Shown piece by piece: positions 33,777 through 41,933 of a stretch of 47,530 bases of DNA. Position 1 is the first letter of the stretch; every line of letters starts with the position of its first letter. The position numbers and the translations under genes are program-made. This DNA is from Caldisericia bacterium. Lineage in GTDB: Bacteria; Caldisericota; Caldisericia; B22-G15. The notes beneath the pieces were generated by a model. The model was not told the DNA's origin and did no database searches. It saw only the letters and a program-made list of their open reading frames with translations. The DNA is taken from positions 1 through 47,530 of the forward strand of contig JASEFN010000003.1 of NCBI GenBank assembly GCA_030018355.1. Reading direction: 5' to 3'.

Positions 33777-35501
33777 TTAATCTTTAATAAACTTTTCAAA
33801 CTCATTTAAAGGTAAAGTATTAATAATGTCTTCTTTTGTAAGCCAACCTCTTCTTGCAACTCCAACTCCAAATTTCATATCATTTAATCCATATAAAGAG
33901 TGAGCATCGGTTCCAATTGCAAATTTAAGACCATAAACTTCTTTTCCATGCATAACATTTATGTCATTTAAATCTAATCTCTCAGGAGTTGCATTTATTT
34001 CTAAAATTTTTCCACTATTTTTTGCCTCTTTGAATATTTCATCAAGATCAACTTCATATTCATCTCTTGAGAGAAGTAATCTACCTGTTGGATGGGTAAT
34101 TATTTTTATTTTTTTGATTCTCATTGCTTTTATTATTCTCTCAGTTATTTTCTTTTTACCCTGATTAAAGCCTGTGTGGATTCCAGCGAGGCATATATCA
34201 AAAATCTCAAGGTCTTTTTCATCAAAATCAACTGAGCCATCAGACAAAATATTCAATTCACAACCAAAAAATACTCTAAATTTCCCTGCAAATTTATTAT
34301 TTATTTCATCAATTTCTCTTTTCTCTTTTTTGTAATCTTCAAGAGACATCCCACCTGCTACTCCAAGTGATTGAGCATGATCTGCAATAATAACATATTC
34401 ATAACCAAGTTCCATGCATTTATTTACTATTTCAAGAATAGAATTTTCTCCATCAGAATATTTTGTATGTACATGTGTATCTCCTTTTATATCTTTATAT
34501 TCAATAAGATTTGGAAGTTTTCCATCAAGAGCAAGTTCAATTTCCCCTCTATCTTCTCTCATTTCAGGAGGAATATACGGAAGATCAAGTATGTTATAAA
34601 CTTCTTCTTCTAATTCTCCACAAATTCTTTTATCAGTTTTAGCATCAAATACACCATACTCATTAACCTTAAGACCCTTTTTAATTGCAAGTTCTCTTAT
34701 TTTTACATTATGTTGTTTAGAGCCAGTAAAATATTGAACTGCAGCACCGAATGATATTGGTTCAACAACTCTTACATCAATCTGTATATCTTCATTAGTC
34801 AAAATTGTTGATTTAGTATCACCCCTTGCAACAACTTCTTTTACAATATCCATACTTGTGAATGTATCCATTACTTTTTCTGGATCTTTACTTGTTACAA
34901 GAATATCTATATCTCCAATTGTCTCTTTCATTCTTCTTATACTTCCACAAACCTCTATCTTATCAATTGGCGCTTTATTTTTTAGAACTTCAACCACATA
35001 TTGAGAGAGTGGATATGCAATACCAAGTAAAATTCTTTTTGTTTCTTTCTTTTTTCTGTCAATGAGAGCCTTCATAATATTTTCTTCTTTTTTAGGTCCA
35101 AAACCTTCAACTTCTCTTATTTTTTTCTCTTCAACTGCTTTTTTAAGATCTTCAATTGATTTTATTCCAAGTTTTGTATAAAGAGTATATGCTCCTCTTG
35201 GCCCAATCCCAGGAATTTCAAGAAGTTCAAGTAGTGTTGGTGGGATTTTCTTTTTTGCTTCCTCTAGTTTATCTATTTTACCAGTTTCAAGATACTGAAC
35301 TATCTTCTTTGCAATTCCCTCTCCTATGCCCTTAATTTCAGTAAGTCTACCCTCTTTAGCTAAATCTTCAATTGGAAGTGGAAGATTTTCAATTTTTCTT
35401 GCTGCTTCAATATAAGCATTTATTTTAAATTTCATTTCACCCAAAATTTCAAGATATTCTGCAAGTTCATATAATTTTTGAGCAACTTCTTTGTTTCTCA
35501 T
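33777..35501 (-). CDS. polX: Family X DNA polymerase with PHP domain
   Basis: A 574-residue PolX, close to the 570 of Bacillus. Helix-hairpin-helix repeats occur near residues 52-65 and 94-106. The polymerase palm has CGSIRR (185-190) and catalytic D197, D199 (GDIDILV) and D242 (IDVRVV). The PHP domain from about 339 has GDTHVHTKYSDG (H343, H345), IADHAQ, THPTGR and GTDAH, all metal ligands intact, consistent with 3'-5' exonuclease and AP-endonuclease activities known for such enzymes. It acts in base-excision repair. The start matches the family opening; no Shine-Dalgarno precedes it. Confidence 0.94.
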   Translation of the reverse strand: MRNKEVAQKLYELAEYLEILGEMKFKINAYIEAARKIENLPLPIEDLAKEGRLTEIKGIGEGIAKKIVQYLETGKIDKLEEAKKKIPPTLLELLEIPGIGPRGAYTLYTKLGIKSIEDLKKAVEEKKIREVEGFGPKKEENIMKALIDRKKKETKRILLGIAYPLSQYVVEVLKNKAPIDKIEVCGSIRRMKETIGDIDILVTSKDPEKVMDTFTSMDIVKEVVARGDTKSTILTNEDIQIDVRVVEPISFGAAVQYFTGSKQHNVKIRELAIKKGLKVNEYGVFDAKTDKRICGELEEEVYNILDLPYIPPEMREDRGEIELALDGKLPNLIEYKDIKGDTHVHTKYSDGENSILEIVNKCMELGYEYVIIADHAQSLGVAGGMSLEDYKKEKREIDEINNKFAGKFRVFFGCELNILSDGSVDFDEKDLEIFDICLAGIHTGFNQGKKKITERIIKAMRIKKIKIITHPTGRLLLSRDEYEVDLDEIFKEAKNSGKILEINATPERLDLNDINVMHGKEVYGLKFAIGTDAHSLYGLNDMKFGVGVARRGWLTKEDIINTLPLNEFEKFIKD

Positions 35502-35507
35502 AATTAA

Positions 35508-35513
35508 ATTATA
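35508..35513 (-). promoter_or_regulatory. -10 box of polX (leaderless)
   Basis: A perfect TATAAT on the minus strand (35513-35508) ends 6 nt before the polX ATG (35501). The gap TTAATT has no Shine-Dalgarno, so the transcript probably starts at the start codon. No clear -35 is found at 16-18 nt. Confidence 0.5.
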
Positions 35514-35530
35514 ACTCTTATGTTTATAAC

Positions 35531-35559
35531 TTGATTTTGCTTTTTTTTAAAGATAAAAT
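35531..35559 (+). promoter_or_regulatory. Promoter of the eight-gene sugar operon
   Basis: TTGATT (35531-35536), 17-nt T-rich spacer, TAAAAT (35554-35559): a good sigma-70-type promoter. The predicted start near 35566 gives a leader of about 44 nt with GAGGTGA before the ATG at 35610. No operator palindrome is evident, and no regulator gene lies nearby. Confidence 0.6.
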
Positions 35560-35609
35560 TTTTTTAAATGAAAAAGATAATTTAAAAAATTAAAAAGAGG
35601 TGAATTGAT

Positions 35610-36350
35610 ATGAAAGTGAGTGATTTATTTCCAATTCCAGATTTTTTTGAATTTAATAACTTCTTGGTTTTTGAGCCACATCCAGATGATGCAGATATTT
35701 TTATGGGAGGAGTTATTAAAAAATTGACCCAGATGAATAAAAATTTAATCTTAATAACAGTTACAAATGGTGATAAAGGTACTTATGATCCATCTTTAAG
35801 CGAGATTGAGTTAAAAGCAATAAGAAAAGAAGAGAGGTTAAGAGCAAATGAAATTCTCGGAATTAAAAATTTAATTTTCCTTGATTATTCAGATTATGAT
35901 CTTCCAGAAAAAAAGATTCTTGTAAAAGAGTTTTTAAAAATTATAAGAGAATTAAAACCAGAAGTTGTTTTTACTCCTGATCCAAATCTTCCATATGAGG
36001 TTCATCCTGATCATAAACTTGTTGGTGAAGCAGTTAGTGAAGCATTTTTCTTTTCTTCATTACCACTTGTCATGAGTGAAAAAGATCCACATTATGTAAA
36101 TTTAATATCCTATTACATAACTCCATATCCAAATAAATTTATTGATATAACAGATACCTTTGAAACTAAACTTAAAAGTATAAGAGAACATAAGAGTCAA
36201 TTTAATGATGAAAATTTTAAAAAGATGGAGATTTATTTAAGGTTAAAAAATGGTGAATATGGAGAAAAAATTGGTGTATCCTTTGCTGAAGCATTTAAGG
36301 TTTTTACACCTTTACATTTACATACAAATGTTGATTCAATAAATCTTTGA
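35610..36350 (+). CDS. PIG-L (LmbE)-family deacetylase
   Basis: A 246-residue zinc-dependent deacetylase of the LmbE/PIG-L family. The metal and catalytic motif PHPDDAD is near residue 28, and the second motif, VHPDHKLVGEAV, near residue 131 supplies the third ligand. The family removes acetyl groups from N-acetylglucosamine units, as in MshB, BshB and archaeal diacetylchitobiose deacetylase. No signal peptide is seen, so it acts in the cytoplasm. As first gene of a sugar operon it may deacetylate an imported N-acetyl sugar. It overlaps the next frame's upstream TTG, but the next ATG begins 8 nt after its stop. Confidence 0.85.
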   Translation: MKVSDLFPIPDFFEFNNFLVFEPHPDDADIFMGGVIKKLTQMNKNLILITVTNGDKGTYDPSLSEIELKAIRKEERLRANEILGIKNLIFLDYSDYDLPEKKILVKEFLKIIRELKPEVVFTPDPNLPYEVHPDHKLVGEAVSEAFFFSSLPLVMSEKDPHYVNLISYYITPYPNKFIDITDTFETKLKSIREHKSQFNDENFKKMEIYLRLKNGEYGEKIGVSFAEAFKVFTPLHLHTNVDSINL

Positions 36351-36358
36351 GGAATTTT

Positions 36359-37360
36359 ATGTCAAATTATGAATACATTCTTGAAGAAATAAAAAGAGTT
36401 CCAGAGGATATCGAAGAAATACTTATTTCATTTAAAGATTATGATTTTAAAGAAATTATGTTTAATAATATTCTTTTCCTTGGTACAGGGGGTGGATCAA
36501 GAGCATCATTTGATGTTCTTTTAACATATCTTTTTGATAAATCACCATATCCAATTTTTATACATCAAGGATATGAAATCCCAAGTTTTGTAAATGAAAA
36601 AACTCTTGTTTTTTCTGTTTCATATTCAGGTGAAACTGAGGAAACAATTTCATCAACTCTTGAAGCATTAAAAAAGACAAAAAACATTTTTATTTTAACT
36701 AAAGGAGGCTTTTTAGAAAAACTTGCAAAAGAAAAGAGACTCTTTTTTATAAAGTTAAAGGATGGATATGAGGCAAGACATGCTTTGCATTTAATATTTT
36801 TCTCAATTTTAAAAATTCTCTCTCACTACCTTCATTTAAATTTAGATGATGAAATTATTGATACTATAAGAACTTTAAAGGAGATAAAAAAGAAATCTCA
36901 TGAAGATATTAGAAAAATAGTTGATGAGATTAAAGGAAAAATTCCATTTATATATGGAAGTTATCTTTTCTCAGATTCTCTTTCAGAAAGATTAAGGAGG
37001 CAATTAAATGAAAATGGAAAAACTCTTTCTCATTCAAATATTGTTCCATCGCTTCATCATGATGAGATTGTTGGATTTATGGATAACTCCTTGTCTCAAA
37101 AAGTTTTTGTTATTTTAATAAGAGATTTATATGAAGATGAGAAAATAAATAAAAGATTTGAAATAACAAAAAAGGTCCTTGAAAGTTATGGATTTAAATA
37201 TTATGAAATTTATCCTGAAAATAGCCTTTATAAACTTTCGAGAATGTTTTCAATTATATATAAAATAGATTTAATATCATTAGAATTTGCTAAAATAAGA
37301 GATTTTGATCCAAAAGATGTAAAAATAATTGAATATCTAAAGGAGTTAATGAAAAAATGA
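36359..37360 (+). CDS. SIS-domain sugar isomerase, PGI/PMI-like
   Basis: A 333-residue double-SIS protein. The start is the ATG at 36359, 5 nt after GAGGA. The first SIS domain has LGTGGGSRASFDVLL and VSYSGETEETISSTLEAL. The second carries LNENGKTLSHSNIVPSLHHD with EIVGF, closely resembling the Asn-Glu-Asn and His active-site block of bifunctional phosphoglucose/phosphomannose isomerases of archaea and thermophiles. An alternative is an SIS-type glucosamine-6-phosphate deaminase, given the deacetylase before it and kinase after it. Overlaps the kinase gene by 4 nt. Confidence 0.75.
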   Translation: MSNYEYILEEIKRVPEDIEEILISFKDYDFKEIMFNNILFLGTGGGSRASFDVLLTYLFDKSPYPIFIHQGYEIPSFVNEKTLVFSVSYSGETEETISSTLEALKKTKNIFILTKGGFLEKLAKEKRLFFIKLKDGYEARHALHLIFFSILKILSHYLHLNLDDEIIDTIRTLKEIKKKSHEDIRKIVDEIKGKIPFIYGSYLFSDSLSERLRRQLNENGKTLSHSNIVPSLHHDEIVGFMDNSLSQKVFVILIRDLYEDEKINKRFEITKKVLESYGFKYYEIYPENSLYKLSRMFSIIYKIDLISLEFAKIRDFDPKDVKIIEYLKELMKK

Positions 37361-38319
37361 GAGAGTATTCTGTGGGAATTGATATAGGTGGAACAAAAAT
37401 TTTAATGGTTTTAATTGATGAAGACGGGAAAATTTATAAAAAAGGTTTTCTAAAAATTGGAAACACAGATGAGGGTGACAGAATTTTAAATGATATAAAA
37501 AAAGTTTTCCTTTCTTTAATTGAAGGTTTTGAAATTAAATCAATTGGTGTAGGTTGTGCTGGATTTATAGATTATAAAAGTGGATTTGTTAAAAAATCAC
37601 CAAATATAAACTTTTTAGTCGATTATCCACTTAAAGAAGTTCTTGAAAGGACTCTTAATTATCCAGTTTTCATAGATAATGACGTTAAAATGGGTGCTAT
37701 TGGAGAAATGTTTTTTGGTGAAGGTAAAGATAGTGAATTTTTTATTTTTATTACTTTGGGCACTGGAATTGGTGGAGCATTAGTTTATAAAAATAAAATC
37801 TTAAGAGGTATGAATAATCTTGCAGGAGAAATAGGTCATATTACTCTTGATAAAGAAGGTGTACTTTGTGGCTGTGGAAAAAAGGGTTGTTTTGAAAAAT
37901 TATCTTCTGGCGGTGCAATAAGAGATTATGTTATTTATGGTTTAAAAATGGGTAGAGAATCAAAAATTTTAGAGAGAGTTAATTTTAATATTGAAAAAAT
38001 TGATACACCATTAATTATGGATCTTGCATTTGAAGGAGATTCTCTATGTGTAGAGGCAGTAAAAAATGCCACCTTTTATATAGGGTTAGTTACTTCATAT
38101 TTAATAAATATTTTAAATCCAGAAAAAATAATTTTTGGTGGAGGGCTAACTTATGGATTAGGATTTTTCTTTGATGATATAATAAAAATTTCTCAACTTT
38201 ATTCTTTAAAACTCCCTTTTGAGAATACCAAAATTTTAAAATCAAAACTTAAAGAAGATGCGATCTCCATTGGTGCAGCAATTTATAGTTTAAAAAAATT
38301 AAGAGGTGAAGAGATATGA
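37357..38319 (+). CDS. ROK-family sugar kinase (glucokinase-like)
   Basis: A 320-residue ROK kinase. It has the phosphate loop GIDIGGTKI (7-15), the catalytic aspartate D109 in FIDNDVKMGAIGE, TLGTGIGGALV, the GEIGH motif with H161, and the ROK zinc cysteines C171, C173 and C178 (CGCGKKGCFE). No DNA-binding domain precedes it, so it is an enzyme and not a repressor. Likely substrates are glucose, mannose or an amino sugar. It overlaps both neighbours by 4 nt. Confidence 0.9.
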   Translation: MREYSVGIDIGGTKILMVLIDEDGKIYKKGFLKIGNTDEGDRILNDIKKVFLSLIEGFEIKSIGVGCAGFIDYKSGFVKKSPNINFLVDYPLKEVLERTLNYPVFIDNDVKMGAIGEMFFGEGKDSEFFIFITLGTGIGGALVYKNKILRGMNNLAGEIGHITLDKEGVLCGCGKKGCFEKLSSGGAIRDYVIYGLKMGRESKILERVNFNIEKIDTPLIMDLAFEGDSLCVEAVKNATFYIGLVTSYLINILNPEKIIFGGGLTYGLGFFFDDIIKISQLYSLKLPFENTKILKSKLKEDAISIGAAIYSLKKLRGEEI

Positions 38320-40577
38320 ATATTTTTTTAAAGAAAATTTTAAAAATTTTAAAATTAAAAAATTTAGAACCCTATCTTGAATCACTTTTATCAATGGGAA
38401 GAAAAAGTGAAGTTACATTTCCAAATGAACTTGTTCCATTAAATTTAGAAATTCTTTTAAAAGGACTTTTGACAAGTAGAGTGTTTGAGATAAATTCAAA
38501 TTGGATTTATCCATATTGGATTGAAGAACAATTAAACCCAAAAAGCAATTCTTTTGTTGCAAGAGGAGCAAATATTTTTGCAATAAATATAACTCATAGA
38601 AATTGGACAATTCTTGGATTTCCAGAAGGAAATGAAAAAGGGGTTATTGATGAAAAAGGGTTAATTTCACCAAGACAAAATTTTCCTTCACTTGATATTT
38701 TTATTAAAAAGGATGAAAATCTTTTCTTTCCATCAAGAGAAAAGATTAAACAAAAATTTGATACAGAAACTTCATTAATCACCACTTCTTATAAAAGTGA
38801 AGATTTTGAATACAATTTAAAATCTTTTTCAAGTGTGAGAGATTTTGGAATATATTTAAATTTTTATATAAAAACAAAGGTAAAAGGAAAATATAAAATT
38901 TATTTTCTCGTGAGACCATTTAATCCTGAATCATTTGTTCCAATTTTTTCACTTGAATTTAAAAATGAGAAACTATATGTTAATAATAGAATATTTTCAA
39001 TTCCTATAACAGAGGGTTTTAATAAAATAATCTTTAAAGAAGAGAAGGATATCATTGATCATGAAATATTAAATGAAGATAAAGCAAAATCAAAGTATGG
39101 TATGTTAACAGGTGGATACTATTATGAATTAAATTTAAATGAAAATGATGAAAAAGAGATTGAACTTTTTTTGCCTCAAGAGGATTATTATAAAGTAAAT
39201 AATTTTTATGAATCACTAAACTTCAATAAAAGATTTTATGAGAAAGAAAAAGAAGACGAATTAAAAATTTTTTTACCAGATAAAAAAATAAATGAGATAT
39301 TCAATTCAAATAAAATTTACCTTAAATCTTTAATCTCAAATAATTTAATAACACCAGGGCCACTTACTTATAAAAGATTTTGGTTTAGAGACAGTGCTTA
39401 TATGATTTCTGCACTCTCAAAAATTGGAGATTTTTCTAGAAGTAAAAATTTGCTCAAAGAATTTCCTAAAAAGCAAAAGAAAAATGGATACTTTATTTCA
39501 CAAAATGGTGAATGGGATTCTAATGGAGAAGCAATTTTTGCAATTGTTGAATATTATAGATTCTCAAAAGATAAAGATTTTTTAAATGATATATATAATT
39601 CTATATACAAAGGCGCTCTTTGGATTGAAAAGAAAAGAAAAAAATTTAAAGAGTCAAAAGGCCTTCTTCCACCTGGTTTTTCTGCAGAACACTTTGGTCC
39701 AAATGATCTTTATTATTATGATGACTATTTTGGATTAAGAGGTCTCCTTGATGCATCTTTTACATCTAAAGAGTTGGGTTTAAAAGAGAACGAAAAAAAA
39801 TTTTACTATTTTTATGAAGATTTTAAAAAAAGCATAAGAGAGGCAATTGAAGATGATCAAAAAAGATTAAATAAAAAAGTTGTTTTAGGTGCTTATGGTA
39901 GGGGTATTGATGCTTCTATGATAGCAACATTTACATCTATCTTTCCATTAAGATTAGATCTTTTAACAAAAGAGGAGATTTTAAATACGTATTATGTTTT
40001 AAAAGAAAAATTTTTTGAAAAAGGTTGTTTTTATCAAAATATAACACACTCAGGAATCAACCTGTATCTTACTCTTGAGATTGCAAATTCTCTTTTGTAT
40101 CTTGAAGAGTGTGATGAAGCAAAAAAACTTTTTAAAAATGTAATAAGTCTTTTAAAGCCAACTTATACAGGACCTGAAGGAATTAATCCTAAAACACTTG
40201 GTGGATGTGAAGGAGATGGACATCATGGATGGCTTGTTGCAGAAATTTTGCATTTTATAAGAAATTCAATTGTTTTTGAAAAAGAAAAAGATATTTATCT
40301 TTTTTCAGGTGCATTTCCAGATTGGTTTGAAAATGGAAATGAAATTTCCTTTTTAGATGGACCAACCTATTTTGGAAAATTATCATTTAATATGAAAGTA
40401 AATGGTAATTTAATCGAAATTAACTTTTTATCAGACTTCGACAAAGAATTAGAAAATATTGTGTTATTTTTCCCAATTGATATTGAGAGGATCATTGAGG
40501 GAGATTTCAAAAAAAGAGAGAAAAATAAATTTATTTTTAGTAAAAAAAATAAAAAAATAGTTATTGAAAGGAGGTAA
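38316..40577 (+). CDS. Six-hairpin glycosidase-like protein
   Basis: A 753-residue protein without a signal peptide. Residues about 30-310 look like a beta-rich domain. From about 325 to 660 an (alpha/alpha)6 domain is suggested by KRFWFRDSAYMISAL (354-367), EWDSNGEAIFAIVEYYR (399-415), GFSAEHFGPNDLYYYDDYF (454-472), YGRGIDASMIATF and GCEGDGHHGWLVAEIL. These resemble glucoamylase/trehalase-clan enzymes, with several acidic candidates for catalysis (E399, D401, E458, D469/D470). A short beta domain ends it. I cannot assign a CAZy family. Its place in the operon supports cytoplasmic oligosaccharide cleavage. Confidence 0.65.
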   Translation: MNIFLKKILKILKLKNLEPYLESLLSMGRKSEVTFPNELVPLNLEILLKGLLTSRVFEINSNWIYPYWIEEQLNPKSNSFVARGANIFAINITHRNWTILGFPEGNEKGVIDEKGLISPRQNFPSLDIFIKKDENLFFPSREKIKQKFDTETSLITTSYKSEDFEYNLKSFSSVRDFGIYLNFYIKTKVKGKYKIYFLVRPFNPESFVPIFSLEFKNEKLYVNNRIFSIPITEGFNKIIFKEEKDIIDHEILNEDKAKSKYGMLTGGYYYELNLNENDEKEIELFLPQEDYYKVNNFYESLNFNKRFYEKEKEDELKIFLPDKKINEIFNSNKIYLKSLISNNLITPGPLTYKRFWFRDSAYMISALSKIGDFSRSKNLLKEFPKKQKKNGYFISQNGEWDSNGEAIFAIVEYYRFSKDKDFLNDIYNSIYKGALWIEKKRKKFKESKGLLPPGFSAEHFGPNDLYYYDDYFGLRGLLDASFTSKELGLKENEKKFYYFYEDFKKSIREAIEDDQKRLNKKVVLGAYGRGIDASMIATFTSIFPLRLDLLTKEEILNTYYVLKEKFFEKGCFYQNITHSGINLYLTLEIANSLLYLEECDEAKKLFKNVISLLKPTYTGPEGINPKTLGGCEGDGHHGWLVAEILHFIRNSIVFEKEKDIYLFSGAFPDWFENGNEISFLDGPTYFGKLSFNMKVNGNLIEINFLSDFDKELENIVLFFPIDIERIIEGDFKKREKNKFIFSKKNKKIVIERR

Positions 40578-40583
40578 GAGAGG

Positions 40584-41933
40584 GTGAGGTTTTTTGAAAG
40601 AATTGGTCTTGATGAAGTCTATTCATTTAAAAAGGGAGTTCTCGCTCTTTTTGTGCTTCTTCTTTTGACAGGAATTATTCTTTATGCAGATCAAAATGTA
40701 ATGTCTCCAAGTATTGAATTTATTGAGAAAGAATTTAGAATAGGAGATAAAGAGATAGGAATTGTTGGTTCTGCTTTTACTCTTGTTGCTGCAGTTGTAA
40801 CTTTGCTTTGGGGTTATTTAACTGACAAATTTTCAAGAAAAACACTTCTTGTTATTGCGATTCTTTTAGGTGAAATACCATGTTTTCTTACTGCATTTGC
40901 AAGAGGTTATAAAGAACTTCTAATTTTAAGAGTTTTAACTGGAATAGGAATTGGAGGCACTGTTCCTATAGCATTTTCTCTTGTCGGAGATCTTTTTACT
41001 GAAAAACAGAGACCTCGTGCACAAGCATGGTATGATGCTATTACAGCAATAGGAATAATTATTGGAATGGTTGTCGCAGGCTTCCTTGCCCCAGTTTATG
41101 GTTGGAGGATACCTTTTATTGTTGTATCTTTTCCTAATTTCTTTTTTGCTTTAGGAATGATTATTTTTGGAAGAGAACCTGAAAGAGGCGCTGGAGAACA
41201 AGAGATAAAAGATCTTGTACTGGGTGGTAAAAAATATAAGGGAACACTTACTTTAAAAGACTATATTAGTTTAGTTAAAATACCAACAAATGTATGGTTA
41301 TTCATTCAAGGAATACCTGGTACTGTGGCTTGGGGGATAATTCCATTTTATTTGATAACCTTTTACTTTAGACACAAACACTACCCAATTCAACTTGGAA
41401 CAATTCTTTTGATTATTTTAGGTCTTGGAACAATTGCTGGAAAATTTGTGGGTGGATATATTGGAAATAGGTTGTATTTGAAGAAAAGAGCATACCTTCC
41501 AATTTTATGTGGTTTATCACAATTAATTGGTGTTATTCCTGTTCTTATAACTCTATTTTGGCCTGGAAAAGTAAATCCATCATTTTTAGATATACTTCCT
41601 CCGAGTTTATTTGGATTTATTGGAGCATTTTTTATCTCTTTTGCAGGTCCAAATGTAAAAGCAATGCTTATGAATGTTAATGTTCCAGAACATCGGGGAG
41701 CGATATCCTCAATTTTTAATTTAACAGATTCAATTGGAGCGGGATTTGGTCCTTTTGTTGGTGGTTTAATCTCTTCAATTTCTTCATTAGATACCGCTAT
41801 GAAAGTTTCTGCCCTTTTCTGGATTCCTTGTGGAATTCTTTTCTTTGTTGTTGCGTTATTTATTCATAATGATGTTGAAAAAGTAAGAAAGAAAATGGAA
41901 TCTATAAGAGATGAAATGATGAAAAATGAATGA
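40584..41933 (+). CDS. MFS transporter, Spinster-like
   Basis: A 449-residue major facilitator with twelve hydrophobic helices. Typical motifs are the loop 2-3 segment GYLTDKFSRKTLL and LRVLTGIGIGGTVPIAFSLV in helix 4-5. It begins at a GTG after AAAGGAGGTAAGAGAG. The adjacent GH36, GH1 and kinase genes make a sugar or glycoside the likely substrate, by context only. No ABC or PTS component lies in the operon. It overlaps the GH36 gene by 8 nt. Confidence 0.85.
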   Translation: MRFFERIGLDEVYSFKKGVLALFVLLLLTGIILYADQNVMSPSIEFIEKEFRIGDKEIGIVGSAFTLVAAVVTLLWGYLTDKFSRKTLLVIAILLGEIPCFLTAFARGYKELLILRVLTGIGIGGTVPIAFSLVGDLFTEKQRPRAQAWYDAITAIGIIIGMVVAGFLAPVYGWRIPFIVVSFPNFFFALGMIIFGREPERGAGEQEIKDLVLGGKKYKGTLTLKDYISLVKIPTNVWLFIQGIPGTVAWGIIPFYLITFYFRHKHYPIQLGTILLIILGLGTIAGKFVGGYIGNRLYLKKRAYLPILCGLSQLIGVIPVLITLFWPGKVNPSFLDILPPSLFGFIGAFFISFAGPNVKAMLMNVNVPEHRGAISSIFNLTDSIGAGFGPFVGGLISSISSLDTAMKVSALFWIPCGILFFVVALFIHNDVEKVRKKMESIRDEMMKNE

